DNA of 64,000 bases, from positions 1-64,000 of the forward strand of contig JABHIE010000023.1 in assembly GCA_018671175.1 (NCBI GenBank). The letters are read 5' to 3'. Below, in pieces: positions 26,498 to 34,098 of this stretch (its first letter is position 1; each line of letters opens with the position of its first letter). The notes beneath the pieces were generated by a model, which worked only from the letters and a program-made list of their open reading frames with translations, was not told where the DNA came from and ran no database searches. The position numbers and the translations under genes were made by a program. The stretch is from Planctomycetota bacterium (GTDB lineage Bacteria > Planctomycetota > UBA1135).

Positions 26498-27985
26498 TTA
26501 TGGAGTGCGGTTGTCGACGACGATGCGGCCGTCAAGGACGACCAAGAGAATGCGGGAGGTTTCTGAGAGTGGGTCGCCTGACCACAAAACGAGGTCGGCG
26601 TCTAGGCCAGGGCGAATCGTGCCCAAGCGGTCGGATTGGCCGCACATTTCTGCGGCGCGCCCCGTAATCATGGCAAGTGCATCGGCGTGGTCGAGGCCAG
26701 CACGAGCAGCTGTGCGAGCTTGATGAATCAAACTGCTTTCTGTGCGAGGCGTATCGTGCGCCTCAACCGAAGCCTGCACAACTTGAACACCTGCCTGGTG
26801 CAGCAAACGCGCCTGCGCTGGGTTGGGCTTGAGCCGCGAATTGGAACGCCCGCGATAAAAGCCATCTGCCAAGCCCTCTGGTGGAGCCGTCAGAAGCAGC
26901 AAATCGAGGGCCTGCCCGCGTGGGCGCCAAATGCCGAGCTCTTGATCAAAGCCGCCTTCGTGCTCATGCGGAAGGCCCGACTCGTCAAGGTGCTCGCAGC
27001 AAATGGGCTCGGCATGCATCGCCGAACGCATCGTTTCGATGGCCGCAGGGCCAAGCATCATGGAGCGAGAGCGCTGATCAAAAGCAGGGCCAAGCACAAT
27101 CGAGACTTTGCGCTCGCCCAAATAATCGGCGATAAGCCAGGCCTCAGTGGCCTCTTCAAGGATGAGATGCGGAAACTGGAACTCGTCTTGAAGACGCAGC
27201 GCCGTTTGCAAATCGTTAGCCACGCGCGCCTGAACACGGACGGGAATGCGCCCCTCAAGTGCTGCGACCAATGGCTCAAGAGCCGGGTCAAGGTCAGCCT
27301 CGCCAGCAGCGCGTGCCTTTCGGTAAGCCTTGGCCTCATAAAAACTGCGGCGGACTTCCCAGGTCGAGCCCATGCGAGTGGTCGGGCGGCGAGATGCAAA
27401 ACTGCTTGTCCAGCGACCACGCGGGCTTCCGTTGTATTGAGCGGGGTCGATACCCAGACTGATTTTCACGGCGGCGGCGTCGTCAATGACGCGCGCGCTC
27501 GGATTACCGTCAGCAAAAAGACTGGCGGCAGGTGCGCCGGCTGTTTTGACAAATGCGCCAAGACCGCCGATGACATTCCAGCTGTCGGGGCTGAGGTAGG
27601 CCGTCGTAACGCCCTGAGCCAAAGCGCGCGAAAAAGCGGCACTATCTAAATCAAGCAAATCGGCAACTTTTTGGTGCGCGACCTCGGAGGATTGCTCGAC
27701 CGTTGCCGAAGTGACCCCCATCAAAGAGAAAGCGTCGACCAAGCCAGGTGTGAGCTGAGCGCCCTCGACATGAATGACGCCCGCGCTTGCAGCAACGCCA
27801 TCGCCGGCCTCAAGAATCGAAACGATTTTGCCATCAGCAATCGTCACAATCGCATCTTGCATTTGCCCACCATCGCCGAGATGGAGACGCTCAACCGACA
27901 AGACCAAGTCATCGCCAACCTGGGGAGCCAGGGCTAACAAAAGAGACGAAGCGACACTTGCCGCCAAACTAGAGAACAACATCAT
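26498..27985 (-). CDS. Secreted amidohydrolase-like protein 3, no metal ligands
   Basis: 495 residues, signal peptide (MMLFSSLAASVASSLLLALAPQ). LTPGLVDAFSLMG replaces the H-x-H segment. It keeps GVTTAYLSPDSWNVIGGLGAFVKTAG, the loop shared with module 1 of the 980-residue protein, so the two are close paralogues. The end signature is RLGTIRPGLDADLVLWSGDPL. Active-site His and Asp are absent. It overlaps the upstream gene by 4 nt. Confidence 0.82.
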   Translation of the reverse strand: MMLFSSLAASVASSLLLALAPQVGDDLVLSVERLHLGDGGQMQDAIVTIADGKIVSILEAGDGVAASAGVIHVEGAQLTPGLVDAFSLMGVTSATVEQSSEVAHQKVADLLDLDSAAFSRALAQGVTTAYLSPDSWNVIGGLGAFVKTAGAPAASLFADGNPSARVIDDAAAVKISLGIDPAQYNGSPRGRWTSSFASRRPTTRMGSTWEVRRSFYEAKAYRKARAAGEADLDPALEPLVAALEGRIPVRVQARVANDLQTALRLQDEFQFPHLILEEATEAWLIADYLGERKVSIVLGPAFDQRSRSMMLGPAAIETMRSAMHAEPICCEHLDESGLPHEHEGGFDQELGIWRPRGQALDLLLLTAPPEGLADGFYRGRSNSRLKPNPAQARLLHQAGVQVVQASVEAHDTPRTESSLIHQARTAARAGLDHADALAMITGRAAEMCGQSDRLGTIRPGLDADLVLWSGDPLSETSRILLVVLDGRIVVDNRTP

Positions 27986-29100
27986 TTTGAGACCTCACTC
28001 TGTGGGGGTGAGCCGTGAAACACCGTTTTGCCCCCTATCATGACCGCTCTTACTCGGGCGGTTGCATCGAGGGGGTGAGCCGACCACAAAACGAGGTCGG
28101 CGCGTTTGCCCGCCTGGATTGACCCAAGCTGATCGGCGACACCGGCTAACTCGGCGGAAGCGATGGTCAAGCCACGCATGGCCGCTAGTGGGTCGCGCGC
28201 CAACCGCGACCACATCATGGCCGCCTGACGATTGCTGTGAAGGGTGCGCTTTGTAAAAGAACTGCCGAAAGCTGGCTGAACCTTGGCTTTGCCGAGAGCT
28301 TTGAGTGTCTCGGGCGTGCGCGACGACCAGCCATATTCGGGGAGCGCCATGATTCCGACGATTTGCCCAGCGAGCAGGGCGCCGTAATCGGCCAAATCAC
28401 CTTTTGCGATGAAGTAACTAGCACTCGAGGAGTCGCTGGTGTCAAGCATGTGGCCAAGCCACTCACCATGCACACGATTGACAGCACGGACGGCTTCCGC
28501 TTGCTCGACGAAAACGACGGGCGACTGACGCAACAAGCCGGATTCGAGCCCAGCGCGATACAAATCAACTGCGCCCGTGAGTGCGGACGGCCCAATACGA
28601 GAATCGCTCACAAAACGCTCAATCAAAGAAACCATCGGCCGCGCTTTTTGCTTAAGCACCTCGCCCCGCTCAGCACCTGGAGAGACCACAACCGACCAAC
28701 CCGACAAAACATTTTCGCCACTCGGGACGACATGCACGGCGGTAAAGCCTTCGGCGAGTCGATCTTGCCAAAACTTGTCGCCCAAATCGAGCGCGTCGGC
28801 GACCTGCAATTGCGGAGTCAAAGCGCGCGAGTTTTCGGATGAAGTGCGATCAATGCCGCCCGTCGTGAATGCATCAACAAACCCAGGCGAAAGCACTCCG
28901 TCAAGGTGAAAAGTGCGGCTGCCCTCAGGGGCGATGATTTTGGGGCCAACCTCGACAATGCGACCATCGGCAATATGAACGGCCCAGCCCTCGTGAGCCT
29001 CACCATCGGCGCCAATCACTGCAGTCGGGATTAAAATTTGACTCTCAGACGACAGCAAAAGCGCGGCCGAGGTCATTAAGGTGAGGAAAAAGCTCATCAT
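27982..29100 (-). CDS. Secreted amidohydrolase-like protein 2, shortest member, no metal ligands
   Basis: 372 residues. The N-terminal hydrophobic segment (about 3-18) acts as signal. LSPGFVDAFTTGG takes the place of P-G-x-x-D-x-H-x-H. The shared GFTAVHVVPSGENVLSGWSVVV loop and the end signature LGSIQAGKRADLVLWSAHPLD are present. No charged insertion, and the barrel appears shortened in the middle. It abuts the first gene of the operon without a gap. Confidence 0.8.
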   Translation of the reverse strand: MMSFFLTLMTSAALLLSSESQILIPTAVIGADGEAHEGWAVHIADGRIVEVGPKIIAPEGSRTFHLDGVLSPGFVDAFTTGGIDRTSSENSRALTPQLQVADALDLGDKFWQDRLAEGFTAVHVVPSGENVLSGWSVVVSPGAERGEVLKQKARPMVSLIERFVSDSRIGPSALTGAVDLYRAGLESGLLRQSPVVFVEQAEAVRAVNRVHGEWLGHMLDTSDSSSASYFIAKGDLADYGALLAGQIVGIMALPEYGWSSRTPETLKALGKAKVQPAFGSSFTKRTLHSNRQAAMMWSRLARDPLAAMRGLTIASAELAGVADQLGSIQAGKRADLVLWSAHPLDATARVRAVMIGGKTVFHGSPPQSEVSK

Positions 29101-30513
29101 TTAACGGGGCTTGTGTGCGCGGACAGCAGCTGAGGCGTCGAAGGGTGAATCACCCTCAAAGCGAATCATGGAGGCACTTGCGCCACTTCCGATGCGGCCC
29201 AATGCGGGGTCGAGGCCCAAAATACGAGCCGGAATCGAGGTGAGTGAGGCCCAAACGCCATCGGCATCGGCACCTGCGGCAATCAATTCGCCAGCGCGCA
29301 TGAGCATCAAAGCTTGCACACCATCGGATGCGCCAGAGCCCAAGGCGACATCAACGCCAGCCGCAGTCAAAGCCATGTAACGCTGAGTGAATGAGCGCGG
29401 AGGGTATTGCGCCTGCGGTTGGCTCAACATGGCCGACTGCTCGCCCATCTCAGGGAGGCAAGCCAAGATAACCGGCACATCTGCATCAGCGATGGCGGCG
29501 GCGAGCAAATCAGCGTCGCGCGCACTCACCAAAACGCTATCAAGATCAAATTGCTCGGTTAGCTCAAGAACCACGGCGATTTCATCGGCGGTCTGCACCT
29601 CAAAACGCACCTGAACACGGCCATCGATGGCATCAAAAATTGGCTTTTGCGCAGGGTCGAGCCGAGGCTGACGCGGACGCTTAGGCGATTTTGGCTGCTT
29701 GGGCTCTTTTAGATCTTTGCCCTTGTCGTCTTTGGTGATGCCATCGTCGATTTTGGCCTTGTAGTCGTCGCGCTCTTTGGCCCATTCTTCGATTTTTCCG
29801 GGGTATTCCTCGACGGCCTTGTCGTATTTTTCGACCTTTTCATCGTATTCGTCCCAGGAATCGCGCCAATCTTGTGCTTCAGTGAACAGCTCGCGAATCT
29901 TGCCCGCGCTGAGACTTGCCCCGCTAGAAGAGCTGTGCATCGAGGCGCCGACGATTTCATAGGCGACTCGGCCAGCAGGTAGCGGCAGGTCATTTGTGGA
30001 AAACACAACCGCTGTGCCTTGACCGCGCTGCATCGGACCACTCGCAAAGCTCACATAAGCTGCTGCGATACCCGCCTGGCGGGCGGCGGCGATGCGACCT
30101 GAAAGCGCGAGGTCTTCGCCCGCAAAGTCTTCGGGCAAGCTATCTAGCACATCAAGCCAAGCGGGATGATTGCGCGATTCCATTTCGCGCTCGGGCAAGA
30201 GTCGCGACCAGGCATCAACCAGCCCTGGAGCAAGTGTGCCTTGAACACGAATCGGCTTGCTAGGGGTCGAGCCCCCCATGCCGAATAAGCCACCACTCTT
30301 TTTAGCACTCGGGGGCGTGGAGCGCACCCAAGCGATGGCACCGTTTTCGATGCGCACAAAAGCAGGAGACAACACACGGCCCGAGCCAAGCCAAGCGGCA
30401 TCGGCGGCAATGGTGTAAGCCTTTTCATAGCCACCATTAGGTAGCTCTGATTGGGCAAGGGCGGAAGCGGGCAAACACACCGCTAGGGAAAGAAGGACGA
30501 GCAGTCGTCTCAT
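29101..30513 (-). CDS. Secreted amidohydrolase-like protein 1 (first in operon), with charged insertion
   Basis: 470 residues, signal peptide MRRLLVLLSLAVCLPASALAQ. LAPGLVDAWSRLL lacks H-x-H. Residues about 215-300 are a Lys/Glu/Asp/Trp/Tyr-rich helical insertion with heptad-like spacing (WDEYDEKVEKYDKAVEEY), then a Lys-Pro linker (KEPKQPKSPKRPRQPR). After it, VQVRFEVQTADEIAVVLELTEQF corresponds to the 'vHanradDI' strand of intact relatives, where the His has become Glu. The end signature is LGRIGSGASASMIRFEGDSPFD. It probably starts the transcript from the TAACCT element 6 nt before its ATG. Confidence 0.82.
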   Translation of the reverse strand: MRRLLVLLSLAVCLPASALAQSELPNGGYEKAYTIAADAAWLGSGRVLSPAFVRIENGAIAWVRSTPPSAKKSGGLFGMGGSTPSKPIRVQGTLAPGLVDAWSRLLPEREMESRNHPAWLDVLDSLPEDFAGEDLALSGRIAAARQAGIAAAYVSFASGPMQRGQGTAVVFSTNDLPLPAGRVAYEIVGASMHSSSSGASLSAGKIRELFTEAQDWRDSWDEYDEKVEKYDKAVEEYPGKIEEWAKERDDYKAKIDDGITKDDKGKDLKEPKQPKSPKRPRQPRLDPAQKPIFDAIDGRVQVRFEVQTADEIAVVLELTEQFDLDSVLVSARDADLLAAAIADADVPVILACLPEMGEQSAMLSQPQAQYPPRSFTQRYMALTAAGVDVALGSGASDGVQALMLMRAGELIAAGADADGVWASLTSIPARILGLDPALGRIGSGASASMIRFEGDSPFDASAAVRAHKPR

Positions 30514-30519
30514 GGCTAC

Positions 30520-30525
30520 AGGTTA
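30520..30525 (-). promoter_or_regulatory. -10 element of the amidohydrolase operon
   Basis: TAACCT on the minus strand, 6 nt before the ATG at 30513. The same hexamer and spacing occur before the methyltransferase at 39824. The divergent lpxA promoter lies 32 nt away. Confidence 0.4.
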
Positions 30526-30556
30526 CGCAGAAGAGGCACTACTATTAAAGAGTATT

Positions 30557-30562
30557 TAGACT
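30557..30562 (+). promoter_or_regulatory. -10 element of lpxA
   Basis: TAGACT, 6 nt before the ATG at 30569; predicts a leaderless transcript. Confidence 0.4.
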
Positions 30563-30568
30563 GTTCTT

Positions 30569-31390
30569 ATGTCAAATTCACTCCCCGAAGCTATCGCGCA
30601 CCCCACTGCCGTCGTAATGCCCGGTTCAGAGTTGTCGCCAGGCGTCGAAATTGGGCCATATGCGGTAATCGAACCCGGAGTCGAGGTAGGCGCAAATGTG
30701 AAAATCGGGCCACATGTGCACCTTCTTGGCCGCACGCTGATTGGCGCGGGCACCGTCATCGGCTCGGGGTCTGTCATCGGCGGCGAGCCCCAAGACAAAG
30801 GCTATGACGGCACCCGCACGCTGGTTCGCGTCGGCGAAAACTGCCGCATTCACGAGCATGTCACGATTCACCGAGCCACAACCGAAGGCGCTGGGCCTTT
30901 CGAAACCGTGATTGGCGATCGCGTGATGATGATGGTAAATAGCCATGTCGGGCATAACAGCCGGGTGGATGAAGATGCAATTTTGGTGAACGGCTCGCTG
31001 GTCGCCGGGCATGCGCATGTTTGTGCGGGTGCGATATTGTCAGGGAATGCTGCGCTACATCAATTCGGGACGATTGGCCGCCTAACGATGGTAGGCGGCG
31101 CCACGATGGTGACGAAAGACGCGCCTCCATTTTCGATTGTGGCCGGGAGTTACCCGGTTTTATGGCGTTCGCCCAATGCCGTTGGTTTGAGGCGAGCCGG
31201 GCTAGAGCGAGAAGAGCGGGATGCTCTCCGGAAAGCGCTTTACTCGATTTTCCGAGATTCAGATTCGATACAAGATGCTGCGGAAAGCTTTATGCAAAAT
31301 GAGTTTGCAACCGTTCGCGAGTTGGCTGAGTTTGTGCTGAACTCAAAACGCGGGGTTTGCGCGGGTCGGGGCTCAAATAAAGAGTTATAA
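30569..31390 (+). CDS. lpxA: Acyl-ACP--UDP-N-acetylglucosamine O-acyltransferase
   Basis: 273 residues, close to the usual 255-265. It is a left-handed beta-helix of hexapeptide repeats (GVEIGPYAVIEPGVEVGANV...). The catalytic histidine lies in NSHVGHNSRV near residue 128, and the conserved GEPQDKGYDG loop is present. The C-terminal helical bundle of LpxA follows (VGLRRAGLEREER...). It catalyses the first step of lipid A synthesis in the cytoplasm and so implies an outer membrane with lipopolysaccharide. Other lpx genes are not adjacent; it stands alone before hipBA. Confidence 0.93.
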   Translation: MSNSLPEAIAHPTAVVMPGSELSPGVEIGPYAVIEPGVEVGANVKIGPHVHLLGRTLIGAGTVIGSGSVIGGEPQDKGYDGTRTLVRVGENCRIHEHVTIHRATTEGAGPFETVIGDRVMMMVNSHVGHNSRVDEDAILVNGSLVAGHAHVCAGAILSGNAALHQFGTIGRLTMVGGATMVTKDAPPFSIVAGSYPVLWRSPNAVGLRRAGLEREERDALRKALYSIFRDSDSIQDAAESFMQNEFATVRELAEFVLNSKRGVCAGRGSNKEL

Positions 31391-31391
31391 T
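31386..31391 (+). promoter_or_regulatory. Perfect -10 (TATAAT) of hipBA overlapping the lpxA stop
   Basis: TATAAT begins just before the lpxA TAA and lies 29 nt before the hipB ATG. No good -35 is seen at 16-18 nt, so an activator or an extended element may be needed. It would give hipBA its own promoter. Confidence 0.35.
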
Positions 31392-31420
31392 TGAGCCACA
31401 TCTAGAAGATACAGCACGCA

Positions 31421-31789
31421 ATGACTCATAAAAGACCCTTTACTGATTCGCTCGCCAGCACCGAAGCCGTCCTTGTTGACTTGGGGCAAAAGCTTCAAGC
31501 CGAGCGCCTGCGTCGCAATCTCACGCAGAGCAAGCTGGCGCATGAGGCGGGCATTTCTCTCTCGACTCTCAAACGGGCCGAGGCAGGCAAAACGACTCAG
31601 CTTGACAACCTCATTTGCATCTTGAGGGTGCTGGGTTTGCTGTCGCGGATTCAGGCTTTGATTCCCGATGCACTCCCAAGCCCCATGCTTGAGCTCAAAA
31701 TGGGGCAAGCGCGGCGCAAGCGGGCAAGTTCGGCGAGCCTCGTTGCAGAAAAGCCGCGCGCTGATTGGGAATGGGGCGATGATTCATGA
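31421..31789 (+). CDS. hipB: HipB-like antitoxin, XRE-type DNA-binding protein
   Basis: 122 residues. A helix-turn-helix at about 25-80 (LQAERLRRNLTQSKLAHEAGISLSTLKRAEAGKTTQLDNL) has the standard XRE pattern. The C-terminal tail of about 30 residues is basic, then acidic with Trp (ADWEWGDDS), and likely contacts HipA. It overlaps hipA by the ATGA sequence. HipB proteins neutralise HipA and repress their own operon. Confidence 0.88.
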   Translation: MTHKRPFTDSLASTEAVLVDLGQKLQAERLRRNLTQSKLAHEAGISLSTLKRAEAGKTTQLDNLICILRVLGLLSRIQALIPDALPSPMLELKMGQARRKRASSASLVAEKPRADWEWGDDS

Positions 31790-33096
31790 CCCTCGCCTCA
31801 GTAGAGCTTTGGGGCAAGCGCATCGCGGCCGTTTCTTGGCAAAATGACTTACAGCTCGGGTTGTTCGAATACGACCCCAATTTTCTTGCGGCCCCACTTT
31901 CACCATCGCCTATTCACCTGCCTCTTCATGCGGGCACTTTCGCCTTCCAAGATTTGGCGCGTGGCACATATCAGGGCCTCCCTGGCATGCTGGCCGATGT
32001 GCTGCCCGATCGATTTGGCAACGCCATGATTAACGCTTGGTTGGCGAGTCAAGGTCGCACGCCAGAGAGTTTCAATCCCGTTGAGCGGCTCTGCTACACC
32101 GGCACGCGCGGCATGGGTGCGCTTGAGTTCAAACCTTTGCTCGCCCCTCAGCAACATTCGGGCGACACTTTGCAGGTCGCCGCTTTAGTCGAATTAGCCA
32201 ACAGCATTTTGGCTGACCGCTCAGCTTTGGCGACTCACTTGCAAGACAACAAATCCACGCAAGCCGTGCATGATATTTTGCGCGTTGGCACTTCGGCAGG
32301 TGGCGCGCGGGCCAAGGCAGTCATTGCCTGGAACCCACAAACTGGCGAGTGCCGTTCGGGGCAAAGCAATCTGGCGGATGGCTTCGAGCATTGGCTGATG
32401 AAATTTGACGGGGTCACTGAAAACCGCGACCGCGAGCTCAACGACCCCTTGGGGTATGGGCTGATTGAATATGCCTATTCCCTCATGGCCAAGGCTGCTG
32501 GCATCACGATGAGTGATTGCCGCATTATGTCTGAAAATGGGCGGCATCACTTTTTGACCAAGCGTTTTGACCGCACGCGCGATGCGAAAAAGCTGCACAT
32601 GCAATCGCTTTGCGCGATGGGTCATTTAGATTTCCGTCAAGCGGGCGCGCACTCTTACGAGCAGGCGATGTTGGTGATGCGTCAGTTAGGCCTGTCACAA
32701 GACGAGCTGCAAGAGCAGTTCCGGCGCATGGTTTTCAATGTCGTCGCACGCAATCAAGATGATCACACAAAAAACATCGCCTACTTAATGGATAAAACGG
32801 GCAAGTGGTCGCTTTCGCCCGCCTTTGATATCACTTGGGCCTACAACCCAATAGGTGACTGGACGAGCCGACATCAAATGAGCTTAAATGGCAAATGCGA
32901 CGATTTCGCTTACGCCGATTTTGTAGCTGTGGCTCAAGCGGCGAGTATCCCAGTGCGGGTTGTTCCGCGTATCGTCGAACAAGTGCGTGATGCCGTGAGC
33001 CGCTGGGGTGAGTTTGCGAGCAAAGCTGGGGTGTCTCAAAAAGATACGGCGCGCATCTCAGATACGCACCGTTTAGGTGTTCAGTTAATTCGTTAG
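31786..33096 (+). CDS. hipA: HipA-like Ser/Thr kinase toxin
   Basis: 436 residues, the usual HipA length. Kinase features of the family are AGGARAKAVIAW (P-loop region), HWLMKFDG (ATP-binding Lys), catalytic NQDDHTKNIAYL and metal-binding SPAFDITW. All catalytic residues are retained, so it should be active. Characterised HipA toxins phosphorylate aminoacyl-tRNA synthetases (e.g. GltX) and induce persistence. The 3' end meets the convergent LamG gene with no gap. Confidence 0.92.
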   Translation: MTLASVELWGKRIAAVSWQNDLQLGLFEYDPNFLAAPLSPSPIHLPLHAGTFAFQDLARGTYQGLPGMLADVLPDRFGNAMINAWLASQGRTPESFNPVERLCYTGTRGMGALEFKPLLAPQQHSGDTLQVAALVELANSILADRSALATHLQDNKSTQAVHDILRVGTSAGGARAKAVIAWNPQTGECRSGQSNLADGFEHWLMKFDGVTENRDRELNDPLGYGLIEYAYSLMAKAAGITMSDCRIMSENGRHHFLTKRFDRTRDAKKLHMQSLCAMGHLDFRQAGAHSYEQAMLVMRQLGLSQDELQEQFRRMVFNVVARNQDDHTKNIAYLMDKTGKWSLSPAFDITWAYNPIGDWTSRHQMSLNGKCDDFAYADFVAVAQAASIPVRVVPRIVEQVRDAVSRWGEFASKAGVSQKDTARISDTHRLGVQLIR

Positions 33097-34098
33097 TTAC
33101 TGAATCACTGTCGCAAGCGGGTTGGATGTACGGAAATGATCGCCACCCCAAACCTCTACGGCTTGCCACCAAACCGTGCGGCCTGTTGGAGCGAACGGCG
33201 GCACCCAAATTGTCTGGTAGGTGTTTGCTGAATTCCCTGTTGCTGAGCCCTGCAAGCGCTCAATTGGTGTTGTCAAAGCCAAGTCAAACCCATAAGGCGT
33301 CACTATCGGGCCCGCACCATAGAGCGAGTAGAGTGGCACGACCTGCGCATGACGCCGACATTGCCAACTGCTCAATGTAGCTTGTGCGCCTGGAGTGAGA
33401 CCTTGGACACCGTAGGAAAAATGATCGTCGTTTAGGTCATTAGGGTCGGTGTCATCACCATCAACAGCGCCGTTTTGGTTGAGGTCTTCTTCGCCGTCAG
33501 CAAGATCACCGCCGTCGGTGTCAGCTGCATTCGGGTCAGTGAAGGTTGTGTCGTCGGCATCAGGGACGAAAATGGATGTGTCGGTTCCGCCAATCCCGTT
33601 TGCGGGGTCCCCCGCCCAGCCAGATGTCTCGCCGAGTTCGGTACCGTCTTGGATGCCGTCATTATCGGTGTCGGCGAGGAGAGGGTCAGTGGAACCGAGA
33701 TACTCGTCGTTGTCGCCTAGACCGTCATCATCAGAATCTTGATCGTAGGGGTCAGTTCCGACAGTGGCTTCGTCGCCGTTGAGCATGCCGTCGGAGTCTT
33801 CGTCGCCGAGGGGGTCGAGGTTGGAAATAATGGGTGAATCTGAGTTGACAAAGGAGGCACCAGAGCCAGGAATACCGTGATTAACCCCCAATGCGTCATC
33901 TGCATTTCCATTGAAGTGCCATGCTGCGAGCAAGCCATTTCCGGAATCTAATTCAGAATACATATTGGCCTGTATTTCGGATTGACTGAGCCCGCGATTC
34001 CATAACCTCAGTTCATCGTAACGAGACCTCCGTTTATTCGAAGAATCGTTGCTAGGTGAGGTTCTACGAGCAATCCAAAAAAAAATCTTGATTCGCAT
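33097..34098 (-). CDS. C-terminal half of a frameshifted membrane kinase: LamG end, calcium-type repeats, -VIQ domain
   Basis: Open frame of 333 codons whose first codons overlap the previous gene in another frame. It starts within the last strands of a LamG domain (YDELRLWNRGLSQSEI). It continues through acidic thrombospondin-type-3/dockerin-like repeats (DEDSDGMLNGDEATVGTDPYDQDSDDDGLGDNDE...), probably Ca-binding. It ends with a beta domain of about 100 residues closing in TVIQ, also found in two other secreted proteins here. It has no signal peptide or credible start of its own. Removing one T from the 9-T run at 34077-34085 joins it in frame to the kinase gene at 34064-35476, giving a 792-residue protein. 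Confidence 0.75.
   Translation of the reverse strand: MRIKIFFWIARRTSPSNDSSNKRRSRYDELRLWNRGLSQSEIQANMYSELDSGNGLLAAWHFNGNADDALGVNHGIPGSGASFVNSDSPIISNLDPLGDEDSDGMLNGDEATVGTDPYDQDSDDDGLGDNDEYLGSTDPLLADTDNDGIQDGTELGETSGWAGDPANGIGGTDTSIFVPDADDTTFTDPNAADTDGGDLADGEEDLNQNGAVDGDDTDPNDLNDDHFSYGVQGLTPGAQATLSSWQCRRHAQVVPLYSLYGAGPIVTPYGFDLALTTPIERLQGSATGNSANTYQTIWVPPFAPTGRTVWWQAVEVWGGDHFRTSNPLATVIQ

Noticed and set aside
26636-27649. 337-codon open frame on the plus strand
   Set aside because: It lies wholly opposite a well-supported amidohydrolase-like gene, has no recognisable domain and shows the composition of an antisense frame.
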